Program-made: the position numbers and the translations under genes | Notes under the pieces: generated by a model | Told to the model about the DNA's origin: nothing | The model's database searches: none | Seen by the model: the letters and a program-made list of their open reading frames with translations, nothing else | Assembly (NCBI GenBank): GCA_012861695.1 | Contig: JAAOOA010000002.1 | Coordinates: 29,824,304-29,888,303, forward strand | Origin: Trematomus loennbergii | Lineage: Eukaryota > Chordata > Actinopteri > Perciformes > Nototheniidae | DNA: 64,000 bases | Direction: 5' to 3' | Part shown: positions 12,566 to 27,272 of the stretch, piece by piece | Layout of the letters: each line of letters begins with the position of its first letter | Numbering within the stretch: the stretch's first letter is position 1

Positions 12566-15500
12566 ATAAATGACGTGTATGGATGAAGATATTGGTCTTC
12601 CTGATGCGCTGAGCTTCATTTGTCTGAGCTATTCAACATGTTGGTTGGTTTCCTGCAGTGCTGAGTTTTGCTTGTCTCTGCAGTCTTTGTTCCAGCTCCC
12701 TGCCTGTTGCTGCTTCACAGTCCTGACTCTCAGCAGTGAAACTGACAGTCTGGCTGTTTGGTTTCACTGTAGAGATGAATGGTCATATGGACACATGCTG
12801 ACAGTGTTACTGGCTGTGAGCAGCAGTCTGTTCCCACATGTAATGTGTTAATGAGAGGCTGCTAATGCATTTCGACATTAGACTGGGGTTCTGCCTGGCT
12901 GTGTGATTATTATTATTAATATAAATACTCCTCGCTGTCTCCAGTACAACACAATATATGGCTGAGGGTGTCTATGCTTTTCTTCACTGTTATTCTTCCA
13001 GTGAACAGGAAGATGAGATGAGTTTTATTCTGTCCACGGCCACACTTTGCTCCAGCAGTGATGCATTGATCGATGCTTTCTTTTGTTAAAAATGTTAACG
13101 ATTCCACTAAACACAAAACGTATGCATGCTGGCAGCCTCTGCTTTACAAAATTCAAGAGATCTCTCCAGCAGCCGGCCAAACGTATTCATGAAGATTTAA
13201 TTCAATCTCAACAGAAGGATTACAGTTTTTCATTACTGAAAACATTTTCAGATGTTGCAAATGTATTTTTAAAGTCATGATTTTAATGGACTGAATGTGA
13301 AAAGGGTTGTTGTGATGCCATCAAAAAGTAATTTACACTGAAATAAGATAGTCATGGAGAAAGTGAAAGCGATGAAATAACCAGTTATTACTTCATAAGA
13401 TTACCATATATTATACCTCCAGAACATTGTATTCTCCTGAACGATATGAATGATACTTATAAATGTTCATTAACACCAACACATGCTGATGTTTTTAGCA
13501 GAAACTCATTCGCTCATTTGCGTCATCTCAGCCTTTTTCTACTGTGTCACCCAAAACATATATATGCTTCCTTTAGGCAAAATTATTAGGAATCACTTGG
13601 TACATTTTAATTGTAATGCGGATGATACTCAATTATAGACAAAAATATAACATGTTGTTTTCCAGTTGCTGCTATGCACAGGCCAACCTGGATGTACTAT
13701 AGCAGCTAAACACTAACACGCAGGTGGTTGTGACACAGTTGTAATTGCAGAAGCCTGTTTTCCTTTAAATTCTTATCGTTAGTGGCCTGTTTATTTCCCG
13801 CCACTCTCGCGTTTGATCAATTCACACGCCTTTAAATCCCAGCGATTATTATCTGTGTCCCTTTTTTTAGTAATCCTTTCAGCCAGCCACTTCATTTCAG
13901 TAAAAACTAATTTAGTTTTGTTCTTCATTTTCTTTGTTCCCTGCCTCAAACATTGTCTCTTTTTTTAATGGTCCTCCTCCTCAAACCAATTACAAGCTCT
14001 GAGTCTCATTTTTATTTTGCCTTTAACCAAGGTTTTGTTATAAAATACAAATCTGAATGCAGCATAATGGATGTGCCAATTAAAAATCAAAGTCCAGCAC
14101 CAAGCCTGGATGCATTTATCTATCACTGTAGAGAGCACAGATACAGAGAGGGAAAGGTGAAACAAGAGGGACATGTGAGAAAGGTTAACAAAAGAATAAG
14201 TAAGATACAATCTCTCTCAGCACAGTTTTCCATCCTTTGCACGTACAGTAGTTCATCACTGGAATAATTAAGGGTCTGTCTCCGGCTACTGCTCTCGCTC
14301 GCTCTCTCTCTCAAAGAGCTCTGGACTTGGGGCTTAGAATAATGGATGGCACAAAAGCTTTTGATAGTGATAGCTTAGGTGATAGAATGTGACCATCATC
14401 GTCATTGGTTCAAAGTCCAGTCAGAGAACTTGTACCCCCTAATTCTGCTTTATGCTAACGTCGGGCTTCCTGCAAATAAAATGGTATAAGCTTGTTTTGT
14501 TACACAGGAAAAGGACAGTTAGTAGATTGCTACCTTTTATACATAAGGGAAATATGACCATGTATGAAAACAATAAGTCTTCTCTCCAGTGAGGCGTGAG
14601 GATGCTCTTTAATGTTTCAGATCTGAAACAAATCTCCTCCTACAGTATGACAATTACGTTTGTCATTGGGCTGATAATGTTCATATTCAAGGCAGTGTGT
14701 TTGTAATCGTTTTTTAATGTAGGCCTCTGCGAGAATGTGCAGGTTATGAATCAAATGTTTTTTCAACTTTTTCCTAACTTGCAGACATCAAAACATCATG
14801 GAGAACAAAGGTAGATGTTAGCCAGCAGTCATGCACACATTCAGCAAAGTCTGTTCCTCACACTTGCGTGGTGTTTGAGCCAAAATGTTTTGTCTGCTTG
14901 ACTCCAGCCTCCACACAGTTCTCTGTGCTGTGTGATTGATGGAGCAGTTAGTCCATGAAATGGTCCAACACATCCTTCACTTGGTCTTTATGTCAGGCTC
15001 GTCAGCAACACAGACCTTTATGATCATCGTTCTACAGCAAGGGGATGTAAGGACACAAACAGACACGTAGGTGGAGGGAAGGTGCTTGTAGCGAACATGT
15101 AAAGCTGGAGTATCAGTCCTGTCTAAGGTGGTCTTTACTCCCTGCAGACTGACAGCTCTGTCACACACTGTGTAGGGCTGAAAGGGTATTAATAGCTCCC
15201 AGGTGGTTAAGAAGAAGTTCTGCCGTTCAGCATGTCAGACGTTTCCTTGTCAGGACACTGCCATGATGCACCAAGTTAGCCATATGTGTGTAAGTTAGTG
15301 TTAAAGTTAGTTGTCCCTGATTAGCAGGTCAGAACCTTGTATTGTATGGTCTGCCTCTGTATATTATCGTGTGGATAGGTAATTGTGATTTGTGTTTTTC
15401 TAAAGCAGGTATAGTGGTCACAAAGACTGGAAAAGTGAGATATAAATGCAGTCCATTAACCTTATTTTTTTTAATGTCATTGTTAAATATGATGAGGAGC

Positions 15501-18500
15501 ATATTGAAATATATATTATTTATTGTCTGCAGTATAATTTTGTGATTTTACTTGCATGATACAGCACAGAAGCTTTACATATTATTTTAACGGTAATATT
15601 TATTACTAAATCAAATTCGGTATGTTCTATGCACTTACAGACGGGGTTAATGCATTAAAACTTCAAGGTCTAAATCCATTACTTATGCAATCAAAATGTA
15701 ACTGGGAATGATGGGTTGAGGTCAGTATTTAACATGTGAGGCTGTTAATGTCATGCACTTTTGTCTTCCTGGAGAGAACTTTAAATGAGCCACACTGAAT
15801 GCTTCATTTGGTTTGAGGTCCTTTTAGCCTTTGGAATGAATGTTAATTAGAGGATAAATGAAGTGTGGCAGAGAGATTAGAAAAATCTCCTCCTCCAGGT
15901 GTAACAACCTCCATTTCAATATCACCAAATGCAAATATATATCCATAAATATTCATTTGAATAACATTTCATTTTTGTATATCTATGATAACATTTCACA
16001 TGCCACATTTTGTATGCCATGCATTTATAGTGCTATATTGTTAAATATTGCAGCTTCAATGTTAGATACTGTATGCAAGTCTAGCTGCTTTAATTTGCTG
16101 CAGATCTCTGCTGATCTTGCACATTGACATTGCCAGGATAAGATATGGTGAGAAAAAGAGAAGAATCTCTTAGTAACTCCACTTGACAGAGATGTATCTC
16201 TGCACTTCAGAGCAGCACATTCACAATTGATTTTCTTGAGTCCATTTCCACAAAGAAATAATTCTTACTCTTTATCATTTTCTAAGGTACATGACATCAT
16301 TGCTCAGTTGAGAGATCACATGAGAGATCCTCTGGTGGATACACCTGGTCCGCTGCACTTAATCAGAGGTTGGATGCTGCTGGGCTTCTGCTCTTAATAT
16401 CAGTGTTTACAGTCTCATGAGTCTCCTCACATGCAGAACATGTGTGCTGCTGACTAACAGTACAATGACATGTTGTCATGCATGTGTTGTTGCACACTAC
16501 AAGTGTTGCTAGAAATGTTGACCTTCAAACTTTGTACCATGCGCCTTAGAAGTGGTTAAAGCTGAGCTTCTGATGAGAAAAGTATTAATCAAATTTAGAT
16601 GTGATATTCATGGTGTTAGTAAAACATAAAGTAAGCGAGGTGTGCTTTCTGTCATTGTCTTTGTCTCTCTGTCGCTCTGTTGTGCCTTCTTTAACAAAGC
16701 TTGATAAGAAGTGTGAGTTATTTGTATGGTAATTCACCAAAGATACGCGCATCAACCAGGATTAAGGAGAATGAGTTTGCTCTACGACTCTGCTTGATGT
16801 GTCTTTGTGTGTTTGCTTGCATGAGTTCAATCTAAATGTACATAATACTTCATGCTTAAACTGATATGGAGGATTATAATGATTGTAAAAACTGTGGGTA
16901 TGTCCGTTCCATGTGTGCCAGATTCTGTGTCAGTGCAGTGTGTGCTGCCTGATAAACTCTCCCCTTGTTAACATACGTGATTCAGTTTACCTGACAGTAA
17001 ACAGCTGTGAGCTGCAGCCAGTAGGACATGGAGGGGGGAGGGGAGGGGGGCAGCAGATGAACCAGAGACAGACCTCAACAGGCTGAGTGTCTGTCCAGCA
17101 GGAACAGCATTGCTCTTAAAGCGTGTAGACCAGCAGCTGAGACTGGTAGGTTAGTGAAGCGTCTTGAGAGGAGACAGAGAGGTCAGGGTGCATGCTTCAA
17201 TGCTTCTTGTGCATAAAGGTCAGCAGAGAAGTAGCTTTATTAAGAAATAAAATGACCAGATAAAGGATTAGTCAATATATTCTTAACTTGTAATTTGTAG
17301 TATTTATAAACACTTTTGTTAGTTTAGATCCCCCAATTTCTCAAAAATGTTCTCAGCAGATACCTAACCCTGTTATATAAAACTGTATACATATTTATTT
17401 ATTTTAGATTTCATATTTACGAGACATTGCCTTTGTCACAGAACAATTAAATGAAAAAGTAAATGTCAGGGTGATTAAAAAAAATCCCACCTTTATCATA
17501 TTTAAGTCAAAGCCTACAAGAACATGCTCTTCATTTCCACATATGAATTCATCCCAGCATGTGTTATAAACTCAGTACTCTCTCTCATACTTTTTAAATC
17601 TATTTTTCATATCATACACAAAAGCTGGGGGCAAAAACAGACTGATTGAAGGAGGTGGCATATACACAGGGCCTGGATGAACAGTGTAGGGGAAATTGTG
17701 TTTAAACATGATAAAGATATAATCAGAGGGAGAGTGGTAGAGGGATTGGACAATGGAGGAAAGATAAACACAAACAAAAGGAAATGATCTGAAGAAAGGC
17801 GATAAAGAATCAACAGAGAGAAAAGTGATTAGATGAAGCAGGATGGGCATGAAGAGAGAACACACATCTTGAACTTGATGTGATTTGTTTAATATTGGTC
17901 AGCTTCATCTTCCGCCGCTCCAGAGCTCTGATGGATCATGTATTTAGAGCTGCTTTAATTGAATATCTCCTCTTAAATTCCACCAGAGAGGACGAGCTGT
18001 CCACGCTGCGTCAGTAAGCTTACCTTCATTTGACACTAGACCAAACTCATGTTAATTGAATTTGAATTTAGCTGGTTATCAATACTGACAACAGACACTG
18101 AGTTCCACTGATGATGGTTGTAAACTTCTATTTCTGTCAATAAGATACAACAGCTGTGGCCCTATTATTTTCAAACAACCGATATGGGTTTCCAATCAAT
18201 TTCAACAACAATTGAGCAGTAGGAATTACTCATCCAACATGTTAGACATTGTGACAATGTTGAATTAGGTTGTGAATAATACGATTGTATCTGTTGCCAC
18301 TTCAGTGTTTCATTCATGTATTCAGCCACATCTCATATTTGGCTAATGCTCATTTAGAACATCCCTTCTTGTACTATTTGGTCATTACAACATGGACCTG
18401 TAATCTTTGTTTAAGTGCTGCAAAGCAAATCTAGATTAGGCAATTGGTGATTCAGGTTGGTATTCACTAAGTGGAGAGGAGACTCTCAGCAGTCAGACCA

Positions 18501-19889
18501 CACGAGCATCTTGTTACACATTCCTCTTCTTTGTCATCTATTATTTGACTCTTATCTAAGGAGGGCAGCACATTTATTTTGTGCTTTCTTTTTTTCACTT
18601 GCGCTGGACACATTTGAATGTTAAGTGTATGGTTATTCTATCCAACCCCATCTGGTCTCTCAGAGGTAATGATGCCATCTGGTACTCTTCCTAATTCAAT
18701 GTGTTTAATCTGTTGTAAACCAAAGGGACAGGTGCACTTCTGTCATCAGACCGTCAGACAGGTGTCTGTACAGTATGCTCTTTCTCTCTACTGTTGTACA
18801 ACCATGTCTACCTAAATGATCTCTGACCCTGTCCTTGTAAAATAAAACACAAATCCAATTTATATCTGTTTCGTTGACGTGTGACTCCAACAACATCAGT
18901 CCCCTACACAGTTCAACAAACTGATCAAATGTGTCGCTCCACTGAGACATTGGTTCAATGCAATTTGATTTCATGGTTCTCCAGATCTGAAGGTTACAGA
19001 CAGATTGTTTGTGTCCACTCAGCATCTGTGTCTGTCTGCCTCTCTGTTGGTGTGTCTAACAGGGTTTGTGAGTGCTCTCTGCTGTGACATATTAAACGGT
19101 CGGTACTGATGCAAAGTCGAGAGAAAATGTACTCTGGCAAGAAATCCAGTGATGATTTCAGCTACTGAATATTCAACTCGGTGAACAACAAATCACAAAT
19201 TGGAAAAAAATAAATATCAAAACAATACTTTTTTTTACACGGCAGCTAAAACTGAATAGTAATTAGAGTTTTTAAATTGAACCAGCTGAACTTTGTTCAT
19301 ACTTCGCAGGAAAAAAAAAGACCTCTGAAACTTCTCACTATCTAAGATTTTGTTTTCATAGTACTAAAATAATACATATTACCTGGTATTGCAGTGTCTG
19401 CCCAGGGTGCTGATTCATCTAAATATGTTTTGTTACCGTCCTCAGACCAGTGTAAAGCTGAATGAAAAGTATGGCTCCATCTATTTATATGAATGTTATT
19501 GTTGCTGTGCTTTGTGCAACCTGGCCAGGCTTCTGAATTGTCCTAAACAATGTGAAACCAATTATTCAACAGCATTAACATCTCCAGGAACTTTAAGCCC
19601 ATATCTTATAAGTGGGAAAAGTGCTTGGTGTGAACACAACAGGGTTTCTCTTTGCAAACAGTTATCTGTCAGACACATGTCTGCATTTACCCATTTGTTT
19701 TATTGAGCCATAGTTTAAAAAAAAAAATTCCAGGTTCTTTCTGCTTGCTAATCCATCTCTTTATAAATTAGTTACGTCTGTATGCTGCCCACTATTTAGG
19801 GTGTAAAGTCATTCGATTTAAAGTCACATTCAGGTAGATTAATTCAGAAGGTTGAACACACTCTCAGTCTGAGAGCAAACTTTGTTTTT
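12566..19889. other. Long non-coding stretch, no gene seen
   Basis: About 7.3 kb with no supportable exon, RNA gene or classified repeat. Local simplicity only: a CTCTCGCTCG run at 14,288-14,312 and a G-rich run at 17,031-17,050. Open frames up to 106 codons (for example 18,705-19,025 minus) lack domains and overlap frames on the opposite strand. Confidence 0.5.
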
Positions 19890-19955
19890 CATCTTTCAAG
19901 CGACCTTGAGGTTATGAAAGGCGCTATATAAATTCAAGTTTTTATTATTATTATT
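19890..19955 (+). mobile_element. Short LINE/SINE 3' tail fragment
   Basis: 'GAAAGGCGCTATATAAATTC' followed by TTTTTATTATTATTATT is the characteristic 3' terminus shared by L2-group LINEs and the SINEs they mobilise. Only the last 60 or so bases are recognisable. Confidence 0.65.
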
Positions 19956-22724
19956 TATCTTTTTTATCCAACGATATCCACTGAACCTTTGTAGATTCTG
20001 CCTTTGTGTTGCTGCTGGAACGTTATAATAAAACCCCCACCATTTCCTCTGAGTTAATGAACTTTCGCACACAGTCTACCTGTGCCTCAATGTTTTAATG
20101 TAGAGAACACAGGAAATAATCGGAAATATCTCTGCAACATAATTTAATTTACTGTTACTACAGTTTCAGTGCTTAGCGTTTAATGTATATTTGTTCCCAA
20201 TATCGAATTCCTGCCTCTGCATTCACACTGCACCGGTGTCTTCCCACGTAATTATCTTCTCTGCTAATGAGCTGCTGCTCCAACTGGCAGCCACACTAAA
20301 GGAGAGTTGAGTCAGAGCTGATTAGTCTGTCAGGTCCAATGCTGCAACTACAACATCAGAATGACATGTGCAAGAGGACGTTGTTAATCGTTGGTGACAT
20401 GGAGAAACAAATTGAATGTTTTTGAACCGTCATAACTACACATCACTAGAAACAAAGAAGACAACCAATATTAGGACTTTCCACATCTTAATATAAGCTG
20501 CTTTTTGAAAGGCATATTTTTGGAAATGTGCGCACACTCTCACACGTACACACTCTCACCTATCTGCCTGTATCTCTGTTGAATCCCAGATAGATTTATG
20601 TTCTCTACCTGAAAGATGTTTCATCATTCTGTCTGAGACAGGCTGAATCCTCAGCTTGACTTCTTCTGCTTTAATATTGACACATTTGGTAAAAAACGGC
20701 TTACGTTAAATCGTTCCATGTCTAAACCTGACACTTGCTTCTTCTCCACATTTATAGGATGCACATCAGTTTCACATCAGTACTCTGGTGTGACATGTGG
20801 GAGTCTACCACTAAAAAATGATGGTTTTGATTTTGATCGTCAAGTATTTTCCTCTTTAACTCAAGCTATGACAGTAACAGTAACGCCAGGCTGATGATTC
20901 CATGACTAAACCCATCATTTGCCATTTGTACACATGGATTATTGATTGTCTGTCTTTGCCATATTGAAATGTTTCATAGGTATAGTCTTCTGTGCTTATA
21001 TGATGGACAATCTTTTTTCAGTTGGCTTTTAACGAGTATTGCTCAGTCTGATATTTAAAGCTTCAGTCATCTACAGTCAAAGTATGACCCTTGATGCCAG
21101 GCTGACATTTTGATTAGGTCAACTGAGGCTTATCCTAAAACTAAATAATATTGGTTGATCTGCTCTCTACCCCGCATGGTCCATGCTTGTTTTTATAATC
21201 TCAAGGAGCTGAAGGTTTAGACAGTCATCTCCCTCTGTCTACTACCTGACCACACTTCCTCATGTCATCCACCTTTAAAGATATTGCTCAGGTTGTAGAC
21301 ACTTTGACACTGGCTCTTGATAGTTTTTGCCATGCGATGAAACATGAAATGCTGATTAGAACTTGGAAAATAAATGAGTCGGTCCTAGAGAGGAATAAAT
21401 TTGTTTCCAATGTTTGCGTTCGCTCCTGTCTGCTTTGTAATTAAATATCAGCAGTAAGTAATGATGCTCTCCAGACTATTAGTACATCAGTATCCACTCT
21501 AAAGGGAACTGTGTTTGGTAAGGAAGTGACAGAAGCAAACTCAGCTGGACTGAATGATAAAATCAGTTTTGAGTGAGAAGTGACTCAGGTGTTAAGATTC
21601 AATACTGCATAACAAGTTCTCAGTTTGACAACTGTCTCTACTCTTACTTACAGTTTATGGAACATTTTGTTTTGTTTATTAATGCATACACTGTTGCTCG
21701 TTCATTGCATAACTAATACTTAAGGGATGCTTTTTTTTAAAGTGTAAAACAAATTTCGCTCTTGAGACTGATCTGTCCGGACACTGCTATGGAAATGAAC
21801 ACAGGGCTTGACATTTATAGATTGTTATTAATCCTTCGTGTCCTTTGTTTTCTCAGTGAGCTTTTAAAATATGTCTTCTCTTTAGTTCACCTTCTGCAGC
21901 CATTTCCCATCTCTCTTTGAGGTCTCTAAACTCTCCCCGTAATTCATCTCTTCATGCTATGTGTTTTGTGTTTCTTTACATCTCAATGATCTAAGAACGC
22001 CGACATCATATATGCTGAGCATTGATTCATGAGAACTTTGAGGTCACCTCAGGTCAGCTTGTCTCAGGAGGAAGATATATCTCTGTTGTGTTTGGGGACC
22101 TGGAGACAATAACACACAACAACCAAAACATGAGGGAGTCGGCGTAAAGTTAACAAAAAGGTTTATTCTTTTTTGCAACAAAGAATACTGACCATATATT
22201 CTCTTTAAGTGAGGAGGAGAGGAGGAGGAGAGGAGGAGGAGGAGACAAAGACAAAGGAGATTGTGCCAAACAAAATAAATAAGTATAACAAAACCAGGCC
22301 TATCTCTACGTCTGTCCTCTGAAACCAAAACTCAACAAAAACCCTCACTAACTAAACTACTCAGAACTGGACAAAGCAAAATACAGGGGTGGCAACAATC
22401 CGCTAACCTAGTGTGTCTAACATTAGTTACCTACGTGATGAGAAACATACAGGGTACCCCAGACTTACCTAACTCCTCCACCTCCCAACACACACACATT
22501 CACAAAGGTCAGAACAAACAAAGTAGTATGAGTTTCTAACAACAGTCGAATTCAGGCTCCTCAGTCAGCAACAGGCCCAGGGCGAGAGAGCGGAGAAGGC
22601 TTCCTGGGTGCCTCCTCGGCCCTGGCTGCTGATAGGCCAGCTGAGGGTGAGAGGATCCAATCAGCCGTGAGACTCAGGTGCACAGGCAGGTACTGGATCA
22701 GCTGCTGATTAGCTGTAGAGAAGA
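19956..22724. other. Non-coding stretch, no gene seen
   Basis: AT-rich with a GGA-rich purine tract at about 22,207-22,247. The 94-codon minus frame at 22,044-22,328 translates that tract into poly-Ser/Leu and is not a gene. Confidence 0.5.
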
Positions 22725-23205
22725 CAGGGGGTGCGTTTCACTTCTCTTATTTTTCATTTCCTCGTCCTCGGTCTCAGTATCACCGGAAGTTGATTTGTCT
22801 GCGCCATCTTGAGTAGCGTCCCATTGGCCTTATTTGTGCCGGAGGAGCGAGGAGCGATAACGGAGGAGCGATAATCGAGGAACTACCAGACCATCCTCCG
22901 GTGAAATCCTCAGACACTCGTCCCGCCCCCTTACTGTGTATCGCTCACTGATTGGACGATGCAGCGCATGCACTGATCTGGCTGCTGTCAGACGATCAGC
23001 TGTGCGGCGTCATCACAAACGGACGTCGCTTCACGTGACGCTCCGGAAGAAACGACGTCCCATTGCTCTTAAAACTCATTTCCCTGCTTTTCGTGGTTTC
23101 CTTGCGTCTCTCCATGCTTCCCTGGTGGGAGGGACTAGACGCAGGGAAAGGACGCAAGTGAGGGACGCAAGGAATCCATTTAACCGAAGTGAGACGCACC
23201 CAGGG
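22725..23205. mobile_element. Non-autonomous DNA transposon (471 bp) with 5-bp direct repeats
   Basis: The element spans 22,730-23,200, with left end GGTGCGTTTCACTTC and right end GAAGTGAGACGCACC (one mismatch as inverted repeats). CAGGG flanks both sides (22,725-22,729 and 23,201-23,205), a likely target-site duplication. The interior is CpG-rich and has no transposase. Overlapping open frames on both strands here (22,936-23,345) are by-products of the GC-rich interior. Near its right end, GGACGCAAGTGAGGGA resembles a block in the element at 62,251-63,231. Confidence 0.78.
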
Positions 23206-24262
23206 AGAAGAGAGAAAAGCAGGAGGGAAGGAAAACCACAGAAGTACAGCCTGCCTGGCACGTAACAGTTCAATTTTATTTTTTCCTTAAACAGCCTGAT
23301 TAAGAACAGTGGGGATGATTGCTTGAGGATGAGGGCTGTTTTCAATTTTAATTACATTAATAAAACATGCAGTTGCTTTGGTTGCGCACATTGCATCATG
23401 GTTAATACCAAGATGAAGCTCCTACATGTTGCTCAGCTGCTCCCCTAGCTGACGGAAACTTGTAGTCTGGTGTGTCGAGGTAGCAGGATGCCCTTTTCTA
23501 GAGGATTCATCCAATCAATCGGGACAAATTAAACTTTGTAGTTTTAATGAGTGATTTGTTACTTCTTCAGTTCAGTGAGAGAGACAGGAAGCAGCGAGGC
23601 GCAGACTGATTGTCAGTGAGCTCTGTTCTCATTGGATCCTTAATCTCATCACATCTCCGTTAATGAATCACACAGTCCCAACGCACTAATGAGATGATCT
23701 GAAGGCTGTGGTCGAGGGTTTAGATGTGGTAGACTCCTCAGATATTATAAACAGAATGAGAGCCTCACCCACATTTGGAATTTGATGGACATAATAATGT
23801 ATCTGCTCCAGATGTCTCAGCTAATAATATGCCAGCACAATCATTTCCAGTAAGTCTCAAATCACAATGATTATTATAAATATTGGTTTTATTTGTAGTG
23901 TTCTGACATTTCTGACACAAAAACTCAGGCACACTCATTTTGTGGAGGGGTGAAAGATATTTTTAAATGGTTTTGGTTCATTTGTAAATTGATAATAAAT
24001 GTTCTGACATGGACTAGTATTCACAGATGTTCTTTTATTTGCAGAATTGTTTTGCGTGGTTGATCCTTTTTTATAATTGCAAAAACATTTTGTGATATGA
24101 AGGTGTTTTACATTTACAGATTACACACTACTTTAATTTACCCACAGCAAAACATAACCATTCTGCCATGATAACTGTGAAGCAGATCAGTGCTTCTTAT
24201 AAAACTGACATTAATTATCTCTACATTGGCCTGCTTTCAGAACATTATACCCTTCACAGAAT
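23206..24262. other. Non-coding stretch, no gene seen
   Basis: AT-rich unique-looking sequence; no feature recognised. Confidence 0.5.
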
Positions 24263-27062
<2,800 letters not shown>

Positions 27063-27272
27063 GGAGGCGTGTGGCACAGTGGATGGAGCGTTGGTGTTTG
27101 GATCAGGGGGAGCACAGGTTCAAACCCCACTGCAGTCAGCATGTCGTTGTGTCCCTGGGCAAGACACTTCACCCCAAATTGCTCCTGTGGGGATTGTCCA
27201 CAGTACTGAGTATGTAAGTCGCTTTGGATAAAAGCGTCTAACAAGTAACATATAATGTAATACAATGTAATA
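27063..27272 (+). mobile_element. tRNA-derived SINE, plus strand
   Basis: The head has a Pol III A box (TGGCACAGTGG, 27,072-27,082) and B box (GGTTCAAACCC, 27,117-27,127) about 35 bp apart, as in a tRNA gene. A body follows (CTGGGCAAGACACTTCACCC), then the tail AAGTCGCTTTGGATAAAAGC and a short 'AATGTAATAC' tandem. Such tails resemble the 3' ends of partner LINEs, whose enzymes move SINEs. It is not a working tRNA gene: the tRNA part cannot fold a full cloverleaf and runs straight into the SINE body. Confidence 0.88.

Noticed and set aside
22936..23345. Overlapping basic open frames on both strands (up to 109 codons)
   Set aside because: They lie mainly within a GC-rich TIR element, where stop codons are rare by composition; no transposase or host domain.
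27072..27127. Possible tRNA gene
   Set aside because: A and B boxes belong to a SINE head; no complete cloverleaf, and the body and tail match two other SINE copies.
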